NCBI RefSeq assembly: GCF_016859285.1
Contig: NC_053422.1
Coordinates: forward strand, 22,271,001-22,335,000
Source: Xiphias gladius
Taxonomy: Eukaryota > Chordata > Actinopteri > Istiophoriformes > Xiphiidae
Length of the DNA stretch: 64,000 bases
Direction of reading: 5' to 3'
Shown: positions 23,901 through 34,970 of the stretch, piece by piece
How positions within the stretch are numbered: the first letter of the stretch is position 1
How the letters are laid out: each line of letters begins with the position of its first letter
Position numbers and translations under genes: made by a program
The notes under the pieces: generated by a model
Told to the model about the DNA's origin: nothing
What the model saw: the letters and a program-made list of their open reading frames with translations, nothing else
Databases searched by the model: none

Positions 23901-26233
23901 TAACCTGCAATTCTCATGGATCTCATATGAATAATTTACATGACAGCACTTAAATTTTTGACTCAGACGATTCACTGATAAATGGCCATAATTGCACCAG
24001 CCTCTTCTCCATGTGTTATCTCTGAAATTAAAACATCACTGATGCATAATGTTCATGTCCAAGGTCATCCTAAACATCCATAGGAATGACAAAACTCTCT
24101 TTTAACACCCACAATATAACTATAAAACACAATGATTACCATTTTGCAACACATTCCAACTCCATTAGTTCCATTAGTGCTTCTTGTTTACCATCCTCAT
24201 TATATGACTAGTGAAACCATGTTCAAAACATTACAGCAGGCCACACACCAAATCATATTCAATCACAGTAATCAGAATGTCTTATCATTACATTTATGAC
24301 ATTCTTGCTAAGTAGTTTGGTCTCTCTGGGTCTCTGCAAGATTGTTGCCACATAAATGAGCCATAAAAGTGGGGTTGCTGGTAAAGATGTCTATCTTTAT
24401 GCAGGTGTTATGACTGAAGCACTTCAAGCCGCAACTTATTGTCTGATGACACTTCCCAGGCCCTCAGCGACAAGTAATGTTCCAGGAAACAACAGTGGGG
24501 CTTTTTGTTTTTTGTTTTTAAATCTCGAGTAATAGGAGGATGAAGGAGCAGGGATTTATCTGATGACTTGACGTAAGTGTAATTAAGCAAATGGCTGCTG
24601 ACAAATATAGCCGATTTCTCCACAGAGTTGCAAAGATCACACAAGCTGAGTTGCATCTGCAGTGCAGCACCCAGTTACAGTACAGGAAGAATAAAGAAAG
24701 GTAAATCTGCTGCCACTAGAGGTGAAATAATAAGTTGATTAATTGATTTGTCAATGGACAGAAAAGTAATTGCAAACTATTTATATAATCAATTAGCCTA
24801 ATTGTTTCGGTCAATTCTTAAGCAAATATACAGTATATGTAATAGTAACCTGAATATCTTTGTTGGTTCGTTTGGAACTTTTAGTCGGACAAAACGACAC
24901 ATTTTAAGACTTTAGTAAAAGGGTATTTTTCAGACTCATTCTAAATGTATCAGGTAATTTAAGTCCAGAGTTGTTTTAGACCACATTCACAGAGTCTATA
25001 TTCTGCATTTTGAACAGACTGAATAAGACATAACAGAAACCTTAAAAGGAACCCAAGAACCTTCGCAGGAACTTTTCCCTGTGTTTCAGTTGGAGGAACC
25101 AAAGTCCATCATCTGAAGATAGTACTTTCTGATGGCCCAGGAACCAATGGGAAAGAGTGGTCAAGCATTAAGTCCAGGCTTCTACAGCTTTTGTACAGAA
25201 TTGATTCATGTAGTCAGCAAGAACTTCTAGTGCTACAAGAATTAATATTAGGATGAGGGGATGGATGTTACTTGTGATCATTATTCATCTTAAAAACGAA
25301 GTTATGTTGTAAACTTCCCAACTTCCCTAAAGCTAAAGAGAAAGTGAAAGAGAAAGAAAAACGTAATTTTCAAAATGATGTAATGCAGTCATGTACTAAA
25401 GAGATAAATCCTCATGAGTGAAAAATGTCAAACAACGCCAACGTTTTATATCCCTCTAATATGACTAATGTTGACAGTTATTATGGAAACACAAACAGGG
25501 ATTTGGTTCCTGGATTCATTCCTGAATTTTGTTTCCATGGCCCCTTAGTTCCTGGAACTGCTTGGTCTAAAAGAAGTAAATGTTTAACATCAACAGGGTT
25601 GAAACTAATTAACAATTTACTTAGCAATTAATCTAGCAATTATTTTCTCAGTAAATGGATCAATAAATTTGTTTCATAAAATGACCAAAAAATGGCCATC
25701 ATCAGTTCCCAGAGCCCACGGTGATGTTTTCCAGTAGCTTATGTCAGATCCACAATCCAAAACCAACATTCAATTTATGATGATGGAAGAGAGAAAATGA
25801 GCAAATCCTCACGTTTTAGAAGTTCGAGCCACAGAGCACTTAAACCATGAACTCATTATCAGTTTTACAAATAATTTACTATCAGCTGACAAACTGATAT
25901 TTAGTTGCTTTTCTTGAGCTTTTGATCTTATCACACAATCTCCCTCTGCCGATGAAGTCTGCCCTTTTGTCACAGAGCTGAAGATATTCAGATTTTCATT
26001 CCTATGAGCACTTTAAGAACTTCTCGTGTGTTTGAATGTTTAGTGTTTTGGGCTTGAGCAGAGGAATAGAAGCACACTCACTTTTTGGTTCGTTCAGAGT
26101 GACGGATTCGATGAAGTTGAGTGGAGTCATGTACAGCTGCCCGTCGTACTCCACTGAACTGAACAGGCGAAATCTCTTTTCATAGGACGACATGTACACA
26201 TCTCCATCATCCAGACCATAGGTCCTGGCCTGT

Positions 26234-26275
<42 letters not shown>

Positions 26276-28414
26276 CCAAAAACACCACACAATCACATCA
26301 ACAGTGATAATACTGTCTGAAAGATGCTTTTTATGAAATCCACAGAAGCTTTTCTTCTCATGAAAAGCCTGGCTCACGTGGAACAACAAACAGGCGCACG
26401 CTTTAATTCAGTAATGGGGCGCATGTTATGTCAGCCCTATTTTTCATCCCTTCGAACCAGATAATGTCCCTACAACTGTGCAAACCCAGCCAGATCAGAA
26501 GGCTGGATTGGTGAAGACAGAGTGGATCTCTCTGTCAGGTGGCGCAGTGCCAGGTCCACTGGGCACACAGCAGACACCTAGGGAATGTGTGCCCCCCTCT
26601 GCTTAACCATTAAACCCCCTCTAACAACCCCTGCCTCTCATCAGATGTCAGCCCCTACGCCAAGCCCCAGTGTCCGGTTTCCTGTGTCCCTGAATTCCTG
26701 CTGCCTGCGGACAGCAGTCGAGTTCACCTCCCTCCTACCTGCACATATCAAACAAGGAATCTTCTGTAGCTGGAGGTGTGCAGGCCAGACCTGATTTACA
26801 TGTTTGTTTACATCTCCTGTGATCTGTGAAAATCATGTCAACATTGTCAACACATGTCTGAGCTAGAGACTTGGAATTGCTGGTATGTAAGCTAATAGGG
26901 CCAAATACACATTACACAGGGGGCAGAAAAAATAACTTGAACATCTGACATGCAAAGAATTACAATAGTGCTGCGAAAACCTGTGTTAAACTAATAATTA
27001 GTGCTTGAATGATTAGTAACCAAATCGATTGGTCGATTTAAAGAAAATTTACAAACAACCCTTTACATAACTGATGATTCGGATATTTAAAAAAAAAAAT
27101 CTCAAAATTTCTCCAGGAAATGTTGCCATTACTGATTGACTCCCAGAATAAGTCTTCAAACATCTTGTTTTGTCAAAATGTGAAATCTAAATCTTCTCTG
27201 TAACGTGCTGTATGATGACAGTGATGAAGGCCATAAACTGAAATGCACTGGTGTCATAGTAAAGTAGTTGCTGAGGTTTGGACATTTTAACACTATTTAA
27301 CTTTATCCTGCGCCTTGGGAGTAGGTGACACTGTGCCAGAATATTCCTGCTTTGCAAGTAATAGATTAACTTATGCATCATTTCAGCTCTAAGATTGATG
27401 CAGTTTCTACTGGCTTAAGCTTCTGCTGCTTTCATGATTAATATGATTGAAAATTGAATATCTTTGGGTTTGGGACTGCTGTGTAAAGACATCAAATTGT
27501 AATAAACTGTGATGGCTGTTTTGCCTACTAGTTTTAGATTTTTAGTAAGTGAATTAGTGATACATCTCAGGAAATATTTGTATCCATTTTTTCCCCGTCT
27601 CTGTAGTTCAATCCAAAAACAACACCACAAACTATGACCTCAGAAATGACCAATTACGAATCAACAGCTCTCTGATATCGTATGAGCAAAAATTCACAAC
27701 GGTACAGTTCAGTGCTGGACTTTTGTATTAGACCAAATAATATAAACAGGTTTTCCATTAATTGTATCCACCCCTCAAATAATATAAATATTGTATAATG
27801 TATACATGAGTAATATATATATATATATATTTAATTTCATTAAGGTTAAGTGTTAAATGAGCGAAAGAGCAGGCAAAACGTTTAATAATGGCAGCCATCA
27901 GGTCACGTGATCTAAGACGCCTTTGACCGTTTCCCCATTTCAGCACCAAAGGTCGCGGACAGCTCCGGATGGTGACGACACATTAATTGTTACTGTGGTG
28001 TCACGGGCACGTAATGATGTGAGTCGGCCTAATTAACGCGACGGCACGTGCTCCGGTCGGTACTGCCGTGTTCCGAAACGGGAGCGCGCGTCCGTCAGAC
28101 TCCCCGCGAGCTGAGTGCTGCCGCTGGAGCCCCGCGGCTCGACTGACGTCCCACTGTACCTTGTCGCTGGCCGAAACTGAAGGCAACGCCAGATGCGAGA
28201 GTCGAGCCCCGACGTGGCTCTTCGGTCCGGAGCGCCTGCCGACAAACGAGCAGCAGTAGTACGCGGCGCCGGCCGCGGCGGTGACACACGCTCCCGCTGC
28301 GATCACCGTCAGCGCCCTCGCCCCGTGAGAGGACGTTTGCTGTCCCCGCGACGTCAACGTCCCCGTTTTGGAGCCGTTGGCGAAGGAGGCGGTGAGCCTG
28401 CGCAGGGCGGCCAT
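10359..28414 (-). CDS. micu3: Mitochondrial calcium uptake protein MICU3 (complete, 14 coding exons)
   Basis: EF-hand regulator of the mitochondrial calcium uniporter; in mammals MICU3 pairs with MICU1 and enhances uptake. Exons: 28414-28160, 26229-26082, 23538-23507, 23235-23157, 20223-20176, 20075-19993, 19901-19830, 18202-18161, 16198-16103, 15442-15354, 15123-14946, 13128-13020, 11344-11187, 10427-10359. They total 1458 nt (485 residues plus stop) with every junction in phase and GT/AG. Residues 1-60 are basic then hydrophobic, fitting a mitochondrial targeting and membrane segment. Conserved core: RFRLFSSVEYDGQLYMTP, TPPVWKGSSNLFRNL, then EF-hand 1 DVDGNEMVDKRE (201-212) and EF-hand 2 DEDYDDKLSHKE (438-449). 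Both loops keep acidic positions 1, 3 and 12. The last exon carries FKSCMKKEL with Cys477, equivalent to the cysteine MICU3 uses to link to MICU1. Human MICU3 is longer (530 residues), mainly at the N-terminus. The human counterpart also lies between FGF20 and ZDHHC2. Confidence 0.95.
10434..10515. repeat. (TG)n microsatellite next to the micu3 last-exon acceptor
   Basis: About 41 TG units on the plus strand. In the micu3 transcript this is a CA run that ends a few bases before the acceptor (cactcacag) of coding exon 14. Confidence 0.95.
11925..11985. repeat. Short dispersed repeat (family G)
   Basis: Contains tcctctgtggctctagagga followed by gctc. It matches, in the opposite orientation, 53470-53512 (gctccctctagagccacaaa). 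It lies in micu3 intron 12. Confidence 0.5.
12080..12435 (+). mobile_element. Decayed Tc1/mariner transposon, 3' part
   Basis: The 3' end of a teleost Tc1-type element in the micu3 intron. A broken frame at 12132-12368 reads as the C-terminal part of a Tc1 transposase: a decayed counterpart of the DLNPIEHLWDELER region, then RRVEAVIA near the end. The right terminus is tgtccacatgcttttggccc followed by tgtagtgta, the typical end of this family. The 5' half and the catalytic region are missing, so the copy is inactive. Confidence 0.85.
14140..14560. mobile_element. Diverged copy of MITE family A
   Basis: Shares with the full element at 48.6-49.1 kb the stretches agatgagaagatcgacaccc, aatatggagctatagccagc, tagcttagcatgcagactgg and atctctaaagc-acatcaag. 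The termini are eroded and the edges approximate. Confidence 0.6.
17886..17910. repeat. (CA)n microsatellite
   Basis: Short CA run after a C-rich tract in micu3 intron 8. Confidence 0.9.
18830..19265. repeat. Dispersed repeat family C, copy 1
   Basis: Shares with 19290-19745 and 43590-43960 the features tcaaatattcactctccttt, tctgctttggtctccaccaa, gaaatatc, ttcaccagctagttg and ctaaagtgcctcatagagct followed by gagg. Copies 1 and 2 are direct neighbours in the same orientation in micu3 intron 7. I cannot name its class. Confidence 0.7.
19290..19745. repeat. Dispersed repeat family C, copy 2
   Basis: Second copy in the same orientation as copy 1. It opens with gccacttatgggaggcagaa and tgacatatcattgccttaga, continues through tcaaatattcactgttcttt and gttttggtctccctaa, and ends near gctaaaaagctctgtaaagc followed by tgagagg. 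Confidence 0.7.
21975..22310. mobile_element. Non-autonomous element of the 'gctacaactaacgatta' family (D)
   Basis: Begins gggctacaactaacaataat and ends aacagattaatcgttgatcc: short imperfect inverted ends rich in ATTAATCG, with an interior holding caaatgtcaaataatagtca, caaagaacagccacaaatcc and ttttctgaaaacagattaat. This widespread percomorph repeat has no coding capacity. It lies in micu3 intron 4. Confidence 0.7.
24710..24830. repeat. Fragment of repeat family D
   Basis: Contains ttgattaattgatttgtcaa and tggacagaaaagtaattg, followed by more ATTA-rich sequence, resembling one end of the element at 21975-22310. Confidence 0.5.
25595..25870. mobile_element. Diverged copy of repeat family D
   Basis: Starts gttgaaactaattaacaatt and continues with attattttctcagtaaatgg atcaataaat, ataaaatgaccaaaaaatgg and agagaaaatgagcaaatcct, the same order as in the copy at 21975. 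It lies in micu3 intron 2. Confidence 0.55.
26236..26273. repeat. (CA)n microsatellite next to the micu3 exon 2 acceptor
   Basis: About 19 CA units on the plus strand. In the micu3 transcript this is a UG run separated from coding exon 2 only by the acceptor tttacag. Confidence 0.95.
26985..27090. repeat. Fragment of repeat family D
   Basis: Contains gtgcttgaatgattagtaac and caaatcgattggtcgattta, an ATTAATCG-rich end typical of the family. The copy is short and the assignment tentative. Confidence 0.4.
27813..27831. repeat. (AT)n microsatellite
   Basis: A pure AT run of about nine units in micu3 intron 1. Confidence 0.9.
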
Positions 28415-29312
28415 GGCTGTTTACACTGAGGTGTCGTAACCGGTAGCGCAACAGCACGGGGCAGAGCAGCGCGAGCCGCCCGCTGCTCCGAGCTCGCGAG
28501 AAACGCCGTGGGTGTTTCAAGTCGCTCCGGGATTACGGGGCGTCAAATTCTCGAGAGTGAAAAAAAAAATGTTGAAATCTGTGCAATAAAAGACGGAAAT
28601 TGACATTCTCATCACTCGTGGGTTGATTTAAAGTGTCATACATTTTATATCAAAAGGTTTGATTTGAATTTTAAGTGATGTCAGAGCTCAGTTTTAGCCC
28701 CCGGCCCACCATCAACTCTCCCTCCCCGTGTCTCTCTTGTTTTATGCCTTTGGAGAATGAAAAAAAAAGAAAAAAGAAAATCCCTGCCAGGGCACGTCTG
28801 AACTGTGACAGCCCCGCCCATTACTAGTCCTGTGGTTTTGCACCTGCCTCACCACCCCTGCCACTTTGAGCGCAAAACCTCCAGGAGCTCCTTTTACCTG
28901 CACTGCAGCGTCGGTTCAGCCCCGTAGCACCGAATCCCTCTCTGCCGCGTCTCTTCCACGGCTCCGCTGAGGCATCGACCGTCCGCTCCGAACAGGCATG
29001 CAACATGAGGGCTCTCTGAAGAGCAACTGCAGCCCACCTCCAGCTGATGAAGACGCAGCGGTAAAGGAAAAGAAAGAAAAAAAAGAAGGAAAAGGGAGCA
29101 ATCGGTGCGGCCAGCAGCGAAAGGTCTGGTGAGTGTTTCATGTCAGGGGAGAGAACCCCGTGCGTCCGCGTGTCCTTGCTCCGCGGGGACTAAGTAACGG
29201 GGGAGGTGGACGTAAACATGCAGTAAGTGACAGTGGGAAGCAGGTAGCCTACTACGCAAGAGCGCTCCCTCCGGACCTCCTCACTGAACTTTACCCGCTG
29301 AGCTCTGACGGG
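28415..29312. promoter_or_regulatory. Shared CpG-rich divergent promoter region of micu3 and fgf20
   Basis: The 0.9 kb between the two start codons. CpG density is high from about 28,020 through micu3 exon 1 and again from about 28,900 into fgf20 exon 1, with an A/T-rich dip near 28,560-28,780. No clear TATA box is evident for either gene, which fits CpG-type promoters. Both 5' UTRs must lie here, but start sites cannot be placed by eye. Confidence 0.65.
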
Positions 29313-30430
29313 ATGGCTGCCGCCGCCGCCGCCGCCGCCGCTCTGGGGGAAGTTGGAGGCGTCTTGCACGGCATCGATGGTGTCGCACACGTCGGGTCCC
29401 ACTTCCTCCTGACCCCTCCTGGGGACAGTCCGACGCTGTTAGGGGAGCACCTCATACCTGGGGACAGGCTCTCCCGGAGCACCACCGCGGATTTAACGCA
29501 CCTCAAAGGGATTCTCAGGAGGAGACAGTTATACTGCAGAACTGGATTTCACCTGGAAATACTTCCGGATGGCACAGTGCAAGGGACGAGGAAGGACCAC
29601 AGTCGTTTTGGTAAATGCTAAGGTTATATTTGTAATATAGCAAAAAAAAAAAATAAAAAAAAAAAAATAAAGTAGACTATTGTGAAGTTAAAAAGAGTTA
29701 TGATAAAACAAATAGTTATGAAAAGAGTGAATAACATTATGAGAATAACAAACGTATGATATGATTCTGTTTTCTTACAATGTATTAGTTGTGCTGGTGG
29801 CCCGCTGACAGGGTTGAATTGGGATTTTTGAGCTTCTCTGATTATTATATTCTTTCGCCTTTGACAAAGTCTGTACAGAACAACTGTGTTATTCTTCTCC
29901 AGGTATTTTGGAATTCATAAGCCTTGCTGTTGGGTTGATAAGCATTAGAGGGGTGGACACTGGACTCTATCTGGGGATGAACGACAAAGGAGAGCTGTAT
30001 GGCTCAGTGAGTACCATCTTTGCTTATCCATGTTGCCCCAATCCTCATTTTTGACCATGTTATAACACCAGGCATCTCATATTTGGAGAATTTGATATTC
30101 AGGGAGATAATTTAAAGAAATAATGAAATGTGTCGTGTGTCTCTCTTTCATGATTTCTCTTACGTTGTTTCCTTTTTTCTTCAGGAGAAGCTCACAGCTG
30201 AATGTGTCTTCAGGGAGCAGTTTGAGGAGAACTGGTACAACACGTACTCCTCCAACCTCTACAAACACGGAGACAAAGGGACGCGTTATTTTGTGGCACT
30301 GAATAAAGACGGGACACCAAGAGATGGGACTAAATCCAGGCGGCACCAGAAATTTACACATTTCTTGCCCAGGCCTGTGGACCCTGACCGTGTGCCAGAG
30401 CTGTACAGGGATATCCTGGGACACAGCTGA
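29313..30430 (+). CDS. fgf20: Fibroblast growth factor 20 (FGF9/16/20 subfamily), complete
   Basis: Secreted heparin-binding growth factor acting through FGF receptors. Exons are 29313-29610, 29903-30006 (104 nt, the usual size of the middle FGF exon) and 30185-30430, in phase: 648 nt, 215 residues plus stop; human FGF20 has 211. The N-terminus has nine alanines, then [10 protein letters not shown] and VGSHFLL-PPGDSP-LLGE, the last closest to FGF20 rather than FGF9 or FGF16. The core from about residue 66 has [73 protein letters not shown] and [19 protein letters not shown]. No cleavable signal peptide is evident, as expected for this subfamily, which uses an uncleaved internal signal. The chosen ATG (gggATGg) is the only in-frame ATG near the conserved N-terminus; the frame is open further upstream but without an ATG. 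Whether it is teleost fgf20a or fgf20b cannot be decided here. Confidence 0.95.
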
Positions 30431-31700
30431 GACCTGGAGGCCTGGTGCAGATCAGGAATAGCTGCTAAAACCCTCACAGGCAGGGAGCAGAGAAGAGAGA
30501 GAGGGACGCAGGCAGGGATGTGGCCGGTGCAGGCTGGTGGACAGCAGCCCGACTGGCAGGGATAAAGGTACCAGGGCCTCTTGTAGGAATGCACGGGCCA
30601 TCTCTCAGCAGCCAGGAAGACAGGCTAGAATGTCTGCACGCTCGGCATGAGGAGGTCGTTTGTTTCAGAGGCCGGACGACCCTAGAAAGTACCTGCGTGG
30701 AATAGGAGATGAATGGGAAAAAGAGCTGAATGGTCAGAGAGAGTCTCCTCTGTTGGCTGTCGGACAGAGACGTCAGTTGATGAGGAGTCCGTGGGAATCT
30801 GTAGTATCACAAGATGATACTCTTTATTTCGGTACTGTGTCACAGAGCCGCAGTTTGTTCAGAAGGACTTTGAAGGAATTCTGTTTTTTTTTTCTTGGCT
30901 GTGTCTAGACCTGTTTAAAAAGAGCAAAGTGTAACAAATTATTTATTCCTTTTAGATACATATATTTATGTTATATATTTATTTATTTGAGAATATATTT
31001 TTTCAGTTAGAAACATGCAATATAGAAAAACCACTAGAAACTGTATCGATTATATAAAGACTGAGACACTGTACCGTTATGTCTTTTATTTTGAAAAAAG
31101 CTCAGCCAGTGATATACTGTAATATGACCAAAAATATGAAAAACATTAGCAAAATTTGGAAAAGACCCACGCGTCTGAAATGCATTTTTATCACGATAAC
31201 TGTGAATCAATTTTTTAAAAATTCTTTTTGACACGGTGATTATAACCAAACTACTGTTACATGTGTTATAAGCAGAATCTGAAGCTGACATACTGACAAT
31301 ACAAACAATAAATTGCTCCAAATGTCACCAGAACGCTTTTTTGTCAGACTATATGATAAGAGATAAAGGGACTTTGTTAGTTGCTCACTGTGTCCACTCA
31401 TAACCAATGCTCCTTTAAATAACACACGTTTGTACTTTTAACAGCACAATATTGGAAAAGAAGTGTACTTTACTGGTTGCCTTTGTCTTTCAGAGTTTAA
31501 ACATATAAACCTGCTTACGAGATCAATGTTGTCTTTCTTTATGGACACCATTATGCCAAGGGATGAGTCGTTAGACCTGTCGCACGCATAAAACTTCAAA
31601 GCGTCCCTCCTGAATGCTGTGAATGTAGAGGCCGCACAACAACGCGATCAGGACAAAATAAAACCTGACCTTTAGCTCAGACCATGCAACTTAAGCAGCT
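30431..31700 (+). other. fgf20: Probable fgf20 3' UTR
   Basis: AT-rich sequence after the stop codon with runs such as tatatttatttatttgag (AU-rich-element-like, about 30970-31000). Canonical AATAAA signals lie at 31307-31312 and 31657-31662. Which one is used cannot be decided. The AUUUA cluster suggests an unstable message; that is inference. Confidence 0.5.
31307..31312 (+). terminator. fgf20: Candidate fgf20 polyadenylation signal
   Basis: AATAAA about 880 bases after the stop. A second AATAAA lies at 31657-31662. Confidence 0.45.
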
Positions 31701-32916
31701 GTATAAAACTGGAGGTCAGAGTGATAAGGATTAAGTAACCTCTGCTGACAGTTTGAAGATTGCAGACTGGTTGAAATGTCTTATTAAACCATGGAATGCA
31801 AATGTGGCCCAGGCATCTCCAAGTCTTTGATTCCTATTCTGTTATTTCCAGACAGTTTCTGTTTCTTCACATTAAAAAATGTTTAATGGAAGGATTCTTT
31901 TACGGTACCATTTTTTTATGCTATAGTCGGATTTTAGGGCTACAAAGCAGCCCTATTTGTGATTTATTTTTAAAACGCCACTATCTCATATCTGTGTACA
32001 GTTTCCTCAATGGTTGCGAGCAGATCTGTGTTGAAGCATGAAAGCTCAGCCTGTGATCTCAGCGAGTGTGTGTGATGGCGAGCCAGTGGGGGAGTCTCGA
32101 TACGGGGAGCCAACCCTGCTGCCAATTCTCCCCTGTCTGCAGCGCAATGCAGTGGGACTTTCCCACTTGCACACCTTGAACATCAACACACTTCTGTTGT
32201 CGATTAATGACAGCATCCCAGAGTGTATTATAACCTGCGTGCACATGGACATCCCCTGTCCACCGGGTAAACACACGCAAGCCTATTACAACATGAAAAA
32301 GGATTCAGATGCTTGTTTTTGGAAAGATACTGTCACCGCTTGCTTGCTTTCGCTTAGGAAAGTTAACAAGCATGAAAATGATGGACAGGGCGCGCTTCAT
32401 TCCTGGCTTGTCCCATCTTTCCAAGCTAAAGAGTGTGTTGCTATAATAGTTTGTCAACCACTTTAACCTGCAGCTTTTTTTTTTTTTTTTTTTTTGCAAT
32501 ACCTCCAAAGAGACTAAAGTTTCAGTGCAGGGCTCGTCGCCATTACCTTTGTGGCCATGAAAAGCAGACTTTGTGCAAATCTAAGAGCGTAACCCCCGCT
32601 GCCCCCCTTTGACATTTTGAAGGTCAGCTCTCTAAAACACGCTGGAAATCCTGACTTGTGATAGCTGATGCCCAGAAGTGCTCTTTGGAACTTGTTTAGC
32701 CAACGTTTTTGGAGTCTACCTGGCCCTAAGACAGATGCTTTTGTTCCACCCACTCTGCCTCCTCCAGGTGGTCCGTTACTCCTTGCTGAAAACACTTAGA
32801 CCCCTCATCCACACCCACTCTGGAGGGCTGTCTCACACGTTTAATAGACGCCCCCTGACTTTCACCACCTCCTCAGCAGCAGCAGCAGCCTTAAAGGGCT
32901 CTTGAGGAAACCTAAT

Positions 32917-32920
<4 letters not shown>

Positions 32921-33004
<84 letters not shown>
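32921..33004. repeat. (TG)n microsatellite, 84 bases
   Basis: A perfect run of 42 TG units downstream of fgf20. Confidence 0.97.
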
Positions 33005-33007
<3 letters not shown>

Positions 33008-34334
33008 TTTTGTGGCGTGGTTCCACGGGCAGGTGTGGAAGTCAGTGATCTCCTGTGTCTATCTTCGCAGTCCAGTCAGACAGCGCAGGTGTTACCTCAG
33101 CACTCAAGCTCTCACACTCTGATCTCAGCCCTGCTGTTTGTCAGCTGGGGATATAACTTAGCAGCACAAGGAGGAGGAGGAGGTGGAGGAGGGTGGAAAT
33201 ATAGCCGGCTTTGTTGTCTGCCCCCAATTATCAGGGAGCATAATTTCTATATTTAGAAGGCTGCATTGGAGAAGACAGGGGAGGTGCCGAGAAACTCACC
33301 TGTTGCTCTAAAGCCGTGGCCACTTCTAAAAGTGTTTGCGCAGGGATGGTGCCTGCAGCTTTGTGTTATTTGAATCCTGCAACTATTGATTTCAGGCTCT
33401 TTGTTGTTTGTTTATTCCTTAGTAAATTGCCGTGCGCACAAATTATGAGCTGCATGTGTGTTTATAGGGATTACAGCAGAAGTGTAAGTATAGCGTTATC
33501 CACTTGATACTTTTGGGCTTTCATCTGAGTCCAGAGAGAGAGAGAGAGAGGCACTCTGGAAAAATCTGGAGCCAGTGGTCCCAAATATAATCCATTCATC
33601 TATTCTTCTATCCATCCATCATTCATGTTTTGTAGCCTGAAAAAAAAAAACAACGTCTTTCACACTTGCTGCATTGTACTCCATTTGAATTCAATCATTT
33701 TTAGTGTCATAGCTAAGAGGATTTTGTGGTCTGTCTTCTGCAAGCAGCAATTAGACCAGCATACCTGATTTACTGACACTCCACATCGCAAGCTGTCAGC
33801 TCCAGTGGAAAATATGCTCCTCTGTTTGCATCTCCATGGAGACATTAGTAGAAAACAACCATGTTTAGGTATTGTGGGGGGAAAAAAGAAGAAGAAGAAG
33901 AAGTCGAGGCACTGTCATTTCTGCAGAGTTTAGTCTCTCATTTCACAACACTGTCATGCGTTTGCAGTGACTGACAGTGTTTTGTTTTGCTAAAGGGATC
34001 TGAACAACCAGTGCTGGAGCCTGGGTAGACTGAGCAGAAGAATCTGCACTGGTACAACATACACACAGCTGCCATCTGTAGCATCTAAAACACAGTGGAG
34101 GCAGGTCGACAAGACGTAAAAGGGATATGGATACATGTATATAATACGTATGATGTACTAGAATATATAATTATATCTACCAGGGTTTTGAAGAGATCTA
34201 AACACTTTTAGCCTCTAGCAGGAAAGTTTGTGGTTGGTAAAATAACAAAAAACTGATTTTTACATCCTGTATTTTATAGAGGATATCCCACTCTGAATGT
34301 CAAACAGGATTAGAAACTAATTAAATTTGTTCAT

Positions 34335-34970
34335 GAGGGGCAGAGGTGGAAGTACATTTTCTCAAGTACCTTACTATAAAATTGTGAGGGACTTTACTTG
34401 AGTATCTCATTTACATGCTACTGTAGACTTCCACCCCAGTACGTAGACAAATATTGTAATTCTTACTTGTATTTTTTGACAGCTTTAGTTTAAAACTTTA
34501 TACACAAAACATATTATCATCTTAAAAAATACGATGTGCTGTTGCAGCTTAAACTACCCATCCGCATGTAAAGTTGTTTAAATTGGCTCTATTTCAACTG
34601 GCCACAACATTAAAAGGAAACAGTTTCACATTTTGGGAAATGTGCTTATTAGCCCTCTTCCTGAGAGTGAGATGAGAAGCCTGATACCACTCTTGTGCCT
34701 GTAGCTAACTACCCGCTGGCTGTAGCTTCATATTTACCGTACAGACATGAGAGTCATCTCATCTAACTCTTGGCAAAAAAGTGAACAAGCGTATCCTAAA
34801 ATGTCAGACTATTCCTTAAATGCATTACTAGTAAGATTCCAATGAGATCTCGAATTTCTATTATGACATATGTACTTTTACAAAAAAGGAATTTAGGACT
34901 TGTAACAGAATATTATAACCACTGATGAAAGACTTTAAGTAAAAGCCATAATACGCAGCAACCTCAAACG
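34335..34970. repeat. Dispersed repeat family E, split by a MITE
   Basis: The left part runs from gcagaggtggaagtacattt through gggactttacttgagtatct and ttgacagctttagtttaaaa to ggccacaacattaaaa. It resumes at tgcattactagtaagattcc and runs to about 34970 (gacttgtaacagaatattat). The break at 34610-34819 is a family A element. The family is common in percomorph genomes and has no coding capacity here. Confidence 0.65.
34610..34819. mobile_element. Short copy of MITE family A nested in repeat E
   Basis: The left end ttaaaaggaaacagtttcac then attttgggaaatg mirrors the right end cgtatcctaaaatgtcagac then tattccttaa. The interior keeps cctgagagtgagatgagaag and accgtacagacatgagagtc. About 210 bases against about 560 in the longest copy, so internally deleted. 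Confidence 0.8.

Noticed and set aside
29133-29312. In-frame extension of fgf20 by 60 codons upstream
   Set aside because: The extension begins at GTG and contains no ATG. The ATG at 29313 matches the family N-terminus.
32038-32466. 142-codon open frame downstream of fgf20
   Set aside because: No recognisable domain or compositional bias typical of protein and no clear splice partners; a chance frame is more likely.
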